Shown here one piece after another: positions 1 through 7,331 of a stretch of DNA of 31,820 bases; the stretch's first letter is position 1, and each line of letters opens with the position of its first letter. Origin of the DNA: Bacillota bacterium (GTDB taxonomy: Bacteria > Bacillota > Clostridia > Acetivibrionales > DSM-1351); contig JAEVZU010000035.1 of the NCBI GenBank assembly GCA_023392075.1, positions 1 to 31,820 of the forward strand. Direction: 5' to 3'. The notes under the pieces were generated by a model. The model did no database searches. It was not told the origin of the DNA and was given only the letters and a program-made list of their open reading frames with translations. The position numbers were made by a program, and so were the translations under genes.

Positions 1-62
1 CGTTCATGAGAACATATCAAAAGGTTGATAAGAACAAGATTGAACTTTTGGACGCATGAACG
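1..62. repeat. Inverted repeat at the window edge
   Basis: CGTTCATG (1-8) and CATGAACG (55-62) are perfect inverted arms, and inside them AAAAGGTT (19-26) can pair with AACTTTT (43-49) with one bulge. The left arm starts at base 1, so the element may extend outside the window. It could be the end of an intergenic hairpin or a small palindromic element. No gene is recognisable here. Confidence 0.35.
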
Positions 63-124
63 CTATACCGTATTTTGGGTAAACATAAGACTTTTTCCAC
101 GAGGGCATAGGGTTACAATTCACC

Positions 125-170
125 AAAAAAGCAGACACTTCAAACATTATCGTGAAAAGCATGTCTGCTT
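125..170 (-). terminator. Hairpin with U-run on the minus strand
   Basis: AAGCAGACA (129-137) pairs with TGTCTGCTT (162-170), 9 bp, with partial inner pairing of CTTCA and TGAAAAG. Read leftward the stem is followed by six T. It would work as an intrinsic terminator for leftward transcripts, but a better one for the UPF0210 gene already lies at 349-391, so this may be a backup or the relic of a lost gene. The rest of 1-348 holds nothing I can support. Confidence 0.45.
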
Positions 171-348
171 GTTTACTTGCCCAGTACAGGTTGCACCCCC
201 GGTTCAATTACTGACCCTATGAGTGATAACCCTTCTGTCGGAGTACTTTTTACTTCTTTGAAACAATGCTGTAATTCATATAAATATTTTTCCGTTTCTT
301 ACAACATCCGAATTTTATTTTTAAGCATAACATTTTTTCATCCTATCA

Positions 349-391
349 TAAAAAAGTGAATGGATATCAGATATACTTATATCCATTCACT
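349..391 (-). terminator. Intrinsic terminator of the ACT-UPF0210 operon
   Basis: A perfect 13-bp stem, AGTGAATGGATAT (355-367) with ATATCCATTCACT (379-391), has an 11-nt loop and on the minus strand is followed by a T-run (plus-strand A-run 350-355). It lies 11 bp past the stop of the UPF0210 gene. Confidence 0.85.
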
Positions 392-401
392 ATGAGTTTG
401 G

Positions 402-1760
402 TTAGTTCTTCAGGCTGTGCAGCGGAGCAGGAATCCTTCCTCCCCTGTTGATAAACTCACTGCTGCTGAAGGAATTTACCTTCATGACAGGACCAGAGCC
501 AAGCAGACCTCCAAATTCCACCTTGTCACCGATTTTTTTACCCGGGGCGGGAATTATTCTTACCGCAGTGGTTTTTTGGTTTACAACGCCAATTGCAGCC
601 TCATCCGCAATTATGGCAGCAATTGTTTCGGCCGTGGTGTCACCCGGAACAACAATCATATCAAGACCGACCGAGCAGACACATGTCATTGCCTCAAGCT
701 TTTCAAGCGACAGAGCACCTGATAGTACGGCATCAATCATGCCGGCATCTTCACTGACAGGAATAAATGCGCCGCTGAGGCCGCCTACATAGGAGGATGC
801 CATTACTCCGCCCTTTTTGACAGCGTCATTCAAAAGCGCCAGCGCCGCAGTAGTACCATGGGTTCCGCACTTTTCAAGTCCCATTTCCTCAAGTATATGG
901 GCAACACTGTCACCGATTGCGGGAGTCGGTGCAAGTGACAGGTCAACAATACCAAAGGGCACATCCAGTCTTCTTGAGGCTTCCTGTGCGACCAACTGGC
1001 CCATTCTGGTGATTTTGAAAGCAGTCTTCTTAATTGTCTCGGCTACAACACCAAAGTCTTCGCCCTTAACTTTCTCCAGCGCACATTTTACGACACCGGG
1101 TCCGCTTACACCGACATTTATGACACATTCCGGTTCACCAATTCCATGGAAGGCTCCCGCCATGAACGGGTTGTCTTCAACTGCATTGGCGAAAACCACC
1201 AGCTTCGCACAGGCCAGAGCTCCGCTTCCGGCAGTGAGCTGTGCCGCCTCCTTTACAATCCTTCCCATCTCTGCAACAGCATCCATGTTAATGCCCGCTT
1301 TTGTTGAGGCTACATTAACCGATGAACATACCAGTTTTGTTTCGCTCAGGGCTTCCGGGATTGAGGTTATCAGCCTCTTATCTCCTTTTGTATAACCTTT
1401 GTGCACCAGCGAAGAGTACCCGCCTATAAAGTTTACGCCCACAGTCTGGGCCGCTTTGTCCATTGCTTTTGCAAACCTTGTATAATCAGCACTTTCACAG
1501 CTTTCGGCTATAAGTGCTATTGGAGTTACGGATATCCTTTTGTTAATAATTGGAATGCCGTACTCTCTCTCAATATTTTCACCTGTAATAACAAGTTTTT
1601 CTGCATATCTTGTAATTTTATCATAGATTTTCTGACAGGAAATATCTATATCAGGATGCGAACAATCCCTGAGTGAAATACCCATTGTTATTGTTCTGAT
1701 ATCCAGGTTTTCTTTTTGTATCATTTTTATTGTTTCAAATACTTCGAAAGGACCTAACAT
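402..1760 (-). CDS. UPF0210 / PFL-family protein (DUF711)
   Basis: A 452-residue protein of the UPF0210 (DUF711) family, distantly related to the glycyl-radical pyruvate formate-lyase fold. It has no known reaction; it is soluble, with no signal peptide or membrane segment. The length fits the family, and the Gly/Ala-rich body (GALACAKLVVFANA, GVSGPGVVKCALE, GTHGTTAALALLNDA) is characteristic. Two ATGs are possible. The one at 1766 touches the GAGGTGA ribosome site (1767-1773), while the one at 1760 sits 6 nt from it, so 1760 is chosen. That ribosome site overlaps the stop of the upstream ACT gene, which implies translational coupling. The two genes are almost always adjacent in clostridia, suggesting the ACT protein senses a small ligand for this partner. 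The family call is firm; the function is unknown. Confidence 0.88.
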   Translation of the reverse strand: MLGPFEVFETIKMIQKENLDIRTITMGISLRDCSHPDIDISCQKIYDKITRYAEKLVITGENIEREYGIPIINKRISVTPIALIAESCESADYTRFAKAMDKAAQTVGVNFIGGYSSLVHKGYTKGDKRLITSIPEALSETKLVCSSVNVASTKAGINMDAVAEMGRIVKEAAQLTAGSGALACAKLVVFANAVEDNPFMAGAFHGIGEPECVINVGVSGPGVVKCALEKVKGEDFGVVAETIKKTAFKITRMGQLVAQEASRRLDVPFGIVDLSLAPTPAIGDSVAHILEEMGLEKCGTHGTTAALALLNDAVKKGGVMASSYVGGLSGAFIPVSEDAGMIDAVLSGALSLEKLEAMTCVCSVGLDMIVVPGDTTAETIAAIIADEAAIGVVNQKTTAVRIIPAPGKKIGDKVEFGGLLGSGPVMKVNSFSSSEFINRGGRIPAPLHSLKN

Positions 1761-1771
1761 AAGCATTCACC

Positions 1772-2041
1772 TCATATTCTATGCATGGAGTTAAAAATAT
1801 CTTCGTGTTGAATCTGGATCTTCAATCCAAGCTCAATTCCCTTCTTTTCCAGCTTCTCTGAAAGTTCATGGAAATGAATATTGCATTTTGATATATCTAC
1901 AAGCATTATCATGGTAAATACATCCTGTAAAATCGTCTGAGTGATATCGAGTATATTAACGTTACTGTCTGCTAAAATATTACTGACTCCTGCAATTATT
2001 CCTACCCTGTCCTTCCCGATAACAGTTATAACTGCTCTCAT
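1772..2041 (-). CDS. ACT domain protein, UPF0237 family
   Basis: An 89-residue stand-alone ACT domain (beta-alpha-beta-beta-alpha-beta). The opening RAVITVIGKDRVGIIAGVSN is the typical first strand and ligand-binding loop of amino-acid-binding ACT domains (DRVGI). It resembles UPF0237, the usual neighbour of UPF0210. It probably forms a dimer that binds an amino acid and modulates the product of the next gene; this is inference from the family. The ATG at 2041 has a good site, AAGGAGATAAGGT. It is first in a two-gene operon, and its stop is embedded in the ribosome site of the UPF0210 gene. No convincing leftward promoter was found in the 308-bp region 2042-2349. Confidence 0.88.
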   Translation of the reverse strand: MRAVITVIGKDRVGIIAGVSNILADSNVNILDITQTILQDVFTMIMLVDISKCNIHFHELSEKLEKKGIELGLKIQIQHEDIFNSMHRI

Positions 2042-2224
2042 ACCTTATCTCCTTTTCCGGCAGTAAAATACTCTGGATTATGTCATTAATGTATTTTTCC
2101 TTGCCATCTATAATTTATTAAAATTAAACAAATTAACCTGAACCACTGTATCTGGGCTCTGAAAAAAGCCTAATAAATTGTATTATATATCTTTGTTATA
2201 TAAATATCAATTCCGAACATATGT

Positions 2225-2253
2225 TTGCTTTATTGTTTTGCTTGTGTTATACT
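2225..2253 (+). promoter_or_regulatory. SigA-type promoter of the radical SAM operon
   Basis: TTGCTT (2225-2230), a 17-bp spacer and TATACT (2248-2253) preceded by TG (extended -10). The start should be near 2260, giving a leader of about 90 nt to the ATG at 2350. The rest of the intergenic region 2042-2349 is AT-rich with no further structure I can support. Confidence 0.65.
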
Positions 2254-2349
2254 TTAATAGAATGGTAAAACTGTTAAGAAACGTTTATTTGTATTATAAA
2301 TGATATATTAACAGCAAATATATTAAAAATACATGAGAGAGAATTTTTT

Positions 2350-3843
2350 ATGGATTTACTAGAGAAACTCGGTGTTTTGGCTGATGCGGCCAAGTACGAT
2401 GTCTCCTGCTCCTCCAGCGGTGGGACAAGGAATAATAAAAATGGAGTAGGAAACAGCCATGCTGCCGGTATTTGCCATACCTGGTCCGATGATGGCAGGT
2501 GTGTTTCATTGCTGAAAATTCTTTTGTCAAATGAATGCATGTATGATTGTGTATACTGTGTGAACAGAGCTTCAAATGACGTTCCGAGAGCCAGCTTTAC
2601 TGCTGATGAAGTAATAGATCTTACCATGAATTTCTACAGAAGAAATTACATCGAAGGTCTCTTTCTCAGCTCTGCCGTTCTTAAAAATCCCAGCCACACC
2701 ATGGAGTTAATGCTTGAAATTGTCCGGAGGCTCCGGAACGAGCAGGCTTTTTTCGGTTATATCCATATAAAGGCAATACCCGGAGCCGATGAACGGCTTA
2801 TTCACGAGGCAGGTACTTACGTTGACCGTATGAGTGTAAATATAGAACTGCCTTCCGACAGGGGTCTTGAGGTTCTTGCACCTCAGAAGCCCGTCAAGGC
2901 TCTGCTTAAACCAATGCAGCAAATCAGCCGGGGTATCATGGAGCACAGAGAACCCGGGTCGAGCAGGCAAAAAAATTCCATGGAAAAATCTTCTGATATT
3001 TTTGCCGGTTTCAAGGGTAATTTTCCGGAGGACCTTCCGGAAAGAGACTATTCACCAAACAAACTTGCAAAGAGAAGCTCCGGCAAGTACTTTGTACCTG
3101 CCGGCCAGAGTACACAGCTTATAGTAGGTGCCACTCCCGACAGGGATTTAAGTATCCTCAAGCTCTCTGAAGCCCTGTACAGCAAATTTTCCCTGAAAAG
3201 AGTATATTACTCCGCTTATGTTCCCACTTTGACAGACCCAAGGCTGCCGGCCATAATCAGGCCTCCCCTGCTTCGTGAGCACAGATTGTATCAGGCAGAC
3301 TGGCTTCTTAGATTTTACGGTTTTGAAGCTGATGAATTGCTCAGTAAGGCAAATCCGGATTTTGACGTGGAACTTGATCCAAAAGCAAACTGGGCATTGC
3401 ACAATCTCCACATGTTTCCCATGGAAGTTAACACAGTTGATTATGAAATGCTTCTGAGGGTTCCGGGTATCGGAGTTAAATCGGCCCAGAGGATTATTAC
3501 AGCCAGAAGAGTCGGGAAACTGAATTTTGACAACCTGAAAAAAATAGGTGTTGTGCTTAAGCGTGCAGCTCATTTTATTACCTGTCAGGGTAAAACCTAT
3601 GAAAGTTTCAGCCAGAATGAATATATTGTCAAGGAGGCTCTTGTATCGGCCAAGCTTCTGCCCCATGGCAAAAAAGCGGTACAGGGACAAATGTCACTGT
3701 TTTCGACTTTAAACGAAAGCGGGCTGGGAGAAAATATGTCGGACCTTTATTTGTTCAGCTCACCTGAAAATACCAGGGAGTGGCTTAGCTACTACAATCA
3801 GCCGCAGGATGGGAGGCTGCTTTTAAGTGATATACATCTATGA
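2350..3843 (+). CDS. Putative DNA modification/repair radical SAM protein
   Basis: A 497-residue radical SAM enzyme. The cluster motif is CMYDCVYC (C63, C67, C70), so it should bind a 4Fe-4S cluster and cleave S-adenosylmethionine. A helix-hairpin-helix, VPGIGVKSAQRI (371-382), near the C-terminus suggests DNA binding. This combination, followed at once by the DYDG/YIYDG-type partner, matches the family annotated as 'putative DNA modification/repair radical SAM protein' (TIGR03916), which often travels with uracil-DNA glycosylase-like proteins. Residues 198-245 form a low-conservation Ser/Lys-rich linker that makes it longer than I expect for the family. Substrate and product are not known. 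The stop overlaps the next gene by 17 bp, so the two are co-translated. Confidence 0.88.
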   Translation: MDLLEKLGVLADAAKYDVSCSSSGGTRNNKNGVGNSHAAGICHTWSDDGRCVSLLKILLSNECMYDCVYCVNRASNDVPRASFTADEVIDLTMNFYRRNYIEGLFLSSAVLKNPSHTMELMLEIVRRLRNEQAFFGYIHIKAIPGADERLIHEAGTYVDRMSVNIELPSDRGLEVLAPQKPVKALLKPMQQISRGIMEHREPGSSRQKNSMEKSSDIFAGFKGNFPEDLPERDYSPNKLAKRSSGKYFVPAGQSTQLIVGATPDRDLSILKLSEALYSKFSLKRVYYSAYVPTLTDPRLPAIIRPPLLREHRLYQADWLLRFYGFEADELLSKANPDFDVELDPKANWALHNLHMFPMEVNTVDYEMLLRVPGIGVKSAQRIITARRVGKLNFDNLKKIGVVLKRAAHFITCQGKTYESFSQNEYIVKEALVSAKLLPHGKKAVQGQMSLFSTLNESGLGENMSDLYLFSSPENTREWLSYYNQPQDGRLLLSDIHL

Positions 3844-4573
3844 CGGAACCTGGGATTGTTTTCTTGCTGCAATCCATCACTATTATTACGACCGGCAGGC
3901 AGTGACAAATATTGAATCTGCCTTGTCCTACAGTCAAAACCTGATTGATGAATATAGAATTATACCTGCCGATAAAACAAAGGCTAAAGCTGTTGAGCAG
4001 GCAATTTACAATAAAATTTCCCCGGAGAGTCTTGATAATATCCAGCGCTGCTTTTTTTCAGAACTGGAAGGCCGTGAAATGTGGATATTAAAATACATCC
4101 GGCTTGGCTTCAAAATCGGCATAAAAATTGATTCCATGCTGGGTGATCAGACTGTACTGAATGTATTGGTACCTGCCAGAAAAGTTGGGATTGAATGCCA
4201 CAGGATGTTAGGATTGCTGCGTTTTGAGCTGCTTGAAAACAATATTTATTATGCAAAAATCCATCCCGATCATAATATCATTACCTTTATCTCGCCTCAT
4301 TTCAAAGAGCGCTTTGCAGATCAAAACTGGATTATTCACGATACAAAAAGGAATCTGGCATCACTTTACAACACAAAAAGAATGATAATTTCATATATGG
4401 ATCTGGCCAATATCCCGGAACTTCATTCTGAGGAAATCAAGTTTCAGGACTTGTGGAAGAATTACTTCAAGCATATTGCAATTAAAAGTAGATACAATCC
4501 CAAGCTTCAAAAATCCTTTATACCCAAGCGTTATTGGAAAAACCTTACCGAAAAAAAACCGGATGATTTTTAA
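3827..4573 (+). CDS. Radical SAM-linked DNA metabolism protein (TIGR03915-like)
   Basis: A 248-residue protein that starts at GTG 3827, overlapping the radical SAM gene by 17 bp; GGAGG lies at 3812-3816. The N-terminus IYIYDGTWDCFLAAIHHYY is the hallmark of the partner family TIGR03915. In many bacteria this module is fused to a uracil-DNA glycosylase-like domain; here the protein ends at 248 residues and I see no GEAPG or other glycosylase motif, so it is the short form. It is soluble, with no signal peptide. The pair is likely one functional unit acting on DNA or modified nucleobases, but no reaction has been assigned to the family that I know of. Confidence 0.82.
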   Translation: MIYIYDGTWDCFLAAIHHYYYDRQAVTNIESALSYSQNLIDEYRIIPADKTKAKAVEQAIYNKISPESLDNIQRCFFSELEGREMWILKYIRLGFKIGIKIDSMLGDQTVLNVLVPARKVGIECHRMLGLLRFELLENNIYYAKIHPDHNIITFISPHFKERFADQNWIIHDTKRNLASLYNTKRMIISYMDLANIPELHSEEIKFQDLWKNYFKHIAIKSRYNPKLQKSFIPKRYWKNLTEKKPDDF

Positions 4574-4613
4574 TTATTATGCTCTATGATGTTTGAATTA
4601 TAAAATAAATCTG

Positions 4614-4679
4614 CCGGTTCAATCAAATGGATAACACGGTAAAAGCGCTTTGTGTGCATCCATTGATTGAATTTAGCCG
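4614..4679. repeat. Long imperfect hairpin between convergent genes
   Basis: CGGTTCAATCAAATGGAT (4615-4632) pairs with ATCCATTGATTGAA (4658-4671) and CCG (4677-4679) through one bulged A and a small inner bulge. Inside, ACAC/GTGT and AAAGCGCTTT extend the fold. It lies between the stops of the radical SAM partner gene and murD, where a bidirectional terminator is expected, but neither side has a strong T-run. It may be a small palindromic intergenic element. Confidence 0.5.
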
Positions 4680-4708
4680 TTACAGACCACTATTACAACG
4701 CGTTATAT

Positions 4709-6106
4709 TTATTCCAGTCCGTTAACCAGTTCCTTGAACACATTTCCCCGCTGTTCAAAATTTTTGAACATATCAAAACTTGTACTTGCCGGAGAAAGAA
4801 TTACACAATCTCCCGGAACGGCTTCACTGTACGCTCTGGAAACAATTTCCTCATAAGTGCCGCAGTGAATAATCTTTACTTCGCTCTCAATGTCCGTCTG
4901 GTGGACATAATTGTTATAAGCTTCTTCTATTTTGGGAGCAGTGGCACCTATCAGCAGCAGAACTCTCACCTTTTCGGCAATAATCTGTCCAATTGGATCG
5001 TAAGGTATTCCCTTATCCTTTCCTCCTGCAATCAATATAACCCTGTTTTTGAAGGTGCTGAGGGCAGCTATTGTTCTTGACGGACTGCTGTCTATCGAGC
5101 TGTTATAAAATTTAACACCGTTTATCTCTCTTACAAGCTCGATTCTGTGCTCCACACCTGCAAAGGTAGTTGCCACCTTTGCAATGGTTTCAGGCCTTAC
5201 ATAATCAATTGTTGCAGCAGTTGCAGCCATATAGTTTTCAATGTTATGGACTCCGGGTATAACTATCTCATCAGCATTTACTACTTCAATTTCCCTGTCC
5301 TGCTTTTTAAAAACTATCTTGTTGTCTCTGAGGATTACACCCTTTTCCAAGCTTGCCGCCCTGGAGAAATAAACACATTCTCCCCTGGCCTCGCCTGAAA
5401 AGGACTTTGTTATATCATTGTCATAATTCAAGACAAGCTTATCTCCTGCCTGTTGGTGCAGAAAAATGTTTTTCTTGGCGTCTATATACTCCTGAAGTGA
5501 TTTATGCACGTCCAGATGATTTGGCGATAAATTTGTCATGACAGCAACCGAAGGACTGTTCTTTATAGTCATAAGCTGAAAACTGCTCAATTCAAGAACG
5601 ACTTTGTCGCTTTCCCTGACTTCATCTATTTTGCTTAATAGAGGTGTTCCGATATTCCCTCCCAGCCAGCAGTTATATCCCTGGGCAGATAATATTTTAT
5701 ATATCAGAGTTGTTGTTGTTGTTTTTCCGTCGCTGCCTGTTACTGCAAAGACCTGCGCTGGACACAAATCAAGGAACACCTCCATTTCGGATGTAAGTTC
5801 GGCACCCTTTGACAACGCCTCGGCCAATTCAGGTACATCAGGTCTCATGCCGGGGGTCCTGAAGATCAGATCAAAACCTTTCAGTCTGGATAAATATTCG
5901 TTTCCCAGGCTATATTTTACAGGAAGCCCCTGGAGTTCAGTGTATGCATCTTTTAGATTTTCCGAAGTATTTTTATCGAAAGCGGTAACATCCACACCTA
6001 AATTAACGAGATATTTAATTAAAGGAATATTGCTGATACCAATACCCAACACGGCTACCTTTTTGCCTTTTAGGCCGTGCTTAAACTGCTCAAGTTTGCT
6101 ATTCAT
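4709..6106 (-). CDS. murD: UDP-N-acetylmuramoyl-L-alanine--D-glutamate ligase
   Basis: A 465-residue cytoplasmic Mur ligase that adds D-glutamate to UDP-MurNAc-L-Ala using ATP, in peptidoglycan precursor synthesis. Three domains are visible: an N-terminal Rossmann-like UDP-binding domain (KVAVLGIGISNIPLIKYL, 16-33), a central ATPase with P-loop TGSDGKTTTTT (K128), and a C-terminal domain starting near GVEHRIELV and containing NSSIDSSPSRTIAAL. The P-loop is GSDGKTT rather than the common GTNGKTT, a variant I believe occurs in clostridial MurDs. The ATG at 6106 has AAGGAGGAAATTT. It is not in a mur/dcw cluster, so it could be a second or relocated copy; that needs the rest of the genome. Confidence 0.93.
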   Translation of the reverse strand: MNSKLEQFKHGLKGKKVAVLGIGISNIPLIKYLVNLGVDVTAFDKNTSENLKDAYTELQGLPVKYSLGNEYLSRLKGFDLIFRTPGMRPDVPELAEALSKGAELTSEMEVFLDLCPAQVFAVTGSDGKTTTTTLIYKILSAQGYNCWLGGNIGTPLLSKIDEVRESDKVVLELSSFQLMTIKNSPSVAVMTNLSPNHLDVHKSLQEYIDAKKNIFLHQQAGDKLVLNYDNDITKSFSGEARGECVYFSRAASLEKGVILRDNKIVFKKQDREIEVVNADEIVIPGVHNIENYMAATAATIDYVRPETIAKVATTFAGVEHRIELVREINGVKFYNSSIDSSPSRTIAALSTFKNRVILIAGGKDKGIPYDPIGQIIAEKVRVLLLIGATAPKIEEAYNNYVHQTDIESEVKIIHCGTYEEIVSRAYSEAVPGDCVILSPASTSFDMFKNFEQRGNVFKELVNGLE

Positions 6107-6139
6107 AAATTTCCTCCTTAAAAATAATTAATTTTACTA

Positions 6140-6168
6140 TTGATTTACGGAAACTTTTATAGTAAAAT
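6140..6168 (+). promoter_or_regulatory. Promoter of tRNA-Leu
   Basis: TTGATT (6140-6145), 17-bp spacer, TAAAAT (6163-6168). It lies 21 bp before the mature 5' end of the tRNA and also overlaps the upstream side of murD, which is divergent. Confidence 0.75.
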
Positions 6169-6189
6169 ACATATGCGGTTGAAGTTCAC

Positions 6190-6276
6190 GCGGATATGGC
6201 GGAATTGGCAGACGCGCATGATTCAGGTTCATGTGAGAGAAATTTCATGCAGGTTCAACTCCTGTTATCCGCACCA
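6190..6276 (+). tRNA. tRNA-Leu (anticodon CAG)
   Basis: An 87-nt class II tRNA. The acceptor arms GCGGATA (6190-6196) and TATCCGC (6266-6272) pair perfectly. The D-arm has the leucine-type GGCGGAATTGGCAGACGCG. The anticodon stem-loop is CATGA-TT-CAG-GT-TCATG. There is a variable arm, and the T-loop is GGTTCAACTCC. ACCA, including the encoded CCA end, follows the acceptor stem (6273-6276). It reads CUG codons and is a single-gene unit with its own promoter and terminator. Confidence 0.97.
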
Positions 6277-6317
6277 AAAGAGTTTGAAAATTTTATTTTC
6301 AAACTCTTTTTATTTTT
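6276..6317 (+). terminator. Intrinsic terminator of tRNA-Leu
   Basis: AAAAGAGTTTGAAAA (6276-6290) and TTTTCAAACTCTTTT (6296-6310) form a perfect 15-bp stem with a 5-nt loop, followed by TATTTTTA. It starts at the last base of the tRNA. Confidence 0.92.
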
Positions 6318-6381
6318 AGTAATAAACTAAATTAAAAGTAATTTGATTCTTGATACCTTTATATAACTTATTTCATGTCTT

Positions 6382-7170
6382 TCAGCCAAAATTAAAGCTG
6401 TCCGCATCCTTTACATAGAAAAACGTCTTTATGGACTTGAAATTATATTTATTGGCCATAATCATCTGTTCTGTGCTTCCAACAAACAGTATCCCCTGAG
6501 GGTTCAAGGCCATATTAAATTTCTTGTAGATATCGTTTTTAGCTTCTTCAGTGAAGTAAATCAGAACATTCCTGCAAACAATCAGATCCATACCTGTTGG
6601 ATATGGGTCTCTTAACAGGTTAAACTGCCTGAACTCCACACAATTCTTTACTTCATCCTTAACTTTGTAATTGTCGCCCACCATGGTAAAATATTTCTCC
6701 CTCATTTCTTTTGGAAGGTTTTCAAGACTTTTGGTGGTATATACTCCATTTTTTGCTTTTTCCAGCGCCCCCATGTCGATATCGGTGGCAAGTATTTTTA
6801 TTGAGCTGAGAGGTAACATTTTGTTTAAAACCATTACCAATGTATATGGTTCATCTCCGGTGGAACACGCGGAACTCCATATGTTGATCTTTTTATTCTT
6901 GCCGAGCAGGAGCGGGATTATTTCCTTTTCAAGAACAGCCCACTGGTCCGGGTTACGGTAAAATTCCGATACATTTATTGTCAGATAATTTATAAACTCC
7001 TTAAATAAATCCTTACTGTCCTTTAAAGCTTGAACGTACTCTTTATATGTATCAAAGTTATTCTTTTTTATCAAGGCATCTATTCTTCTCTTCATCTGCT
7101 TTTCCTTATAAAGAGTAAGATTTATTTTGGTCATTTTAAGGATTTCCTCTTTAAAACCCTCATAATCCAT
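6382..7170 (-). CDS. cheR: Chemotaxis protein methyltransferase CheR
   Basis: A 262-residue SAM-dependent methyltransferase that methylates glutamates of chemoreceptors during adaptation. An N-terminal all-alpha CheR_N domain (1-60) is followed by TINVSEFYRNP (64-74) and the SAM site WSSACSTGDEPYTL (98-111), then ATDID and VCRNVLIYF, all typical. The length is right for a CheR without TPR repeats. The gene stands alone and leftward, but the window also carries two chemoreceptor genes with methylation-helix-type signalling domains (14281 and 29220), possible substrates. The ATG at 7170 has an AGGAGGATAAATT-like site. No own terminator was recognised. Confidence 0.94.
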   Translation of the reverse strand: MDYEGFKEEILKMTKINLTLYKEKQMKRRIDALIKKNNFDTYKEYVQALKDSKDLFKEFINYLTINVSEFYRNPDQWAVLEKEIIPLLLGKNKKINIWSSACSTGDEPYTLVMVLNKMLPLSSIKILATDIDMGALEKAKNGVYTTKSLENLPKEMREKYFTMVGDNYKVKDEVKNCVEFRQFNLLRDPYPTGMDLIVCRNVLIYFTEEAKNDIYKKFNMALNPQGILFVGSTEQMIMANKYNFKSIKTFFYVKDADSFNFG

Positions 7171-7281
7171 AATTTATCCTCCTAATACTAGTATATTATA
7201 AGTATGTATCTCTTAATGTTTTTTAATGCTGAAGTGGTTGCAGTAATTTAGCAAAATATATAACAGTAATTTCCAACACTT

Positions 7282-7317
7282 AAATAAAAGGATGTACCGA
7301 GGTACATCCTTTTATTT
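7282..7317 (-). terminator. Terminator of ispH-rpsA
   Basis: AAATAAAAGGATGTACC (7282-7298) and GGTACATCCTTTTATTT (7301-7317) form a perfect 17-bp inverted repeat with a 2-nt centre. The minus-strand copy ends in CCTTTTATTT. It lies 15 bp past the stop of ispH-rpsA and just upstream of cheR, so it insulates cheR from the operon. Confidence 0.88.
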
Positions 7318-7331
7318 GAACAGATTAATAA

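Noticed and set aside
4..222. Short open frames on both strands at the left edge (65-67 codons)
   Set aside because: No ribosome site, no recognisable motif, and they run through two hairpins.
817..1395. 192-codon plus-strand frame opposite the UPF0210 gene
   Set aside because: Antisense shadow of a well-recognised gene, with Ser/Thr/Pro-biased composition typical of such frames.
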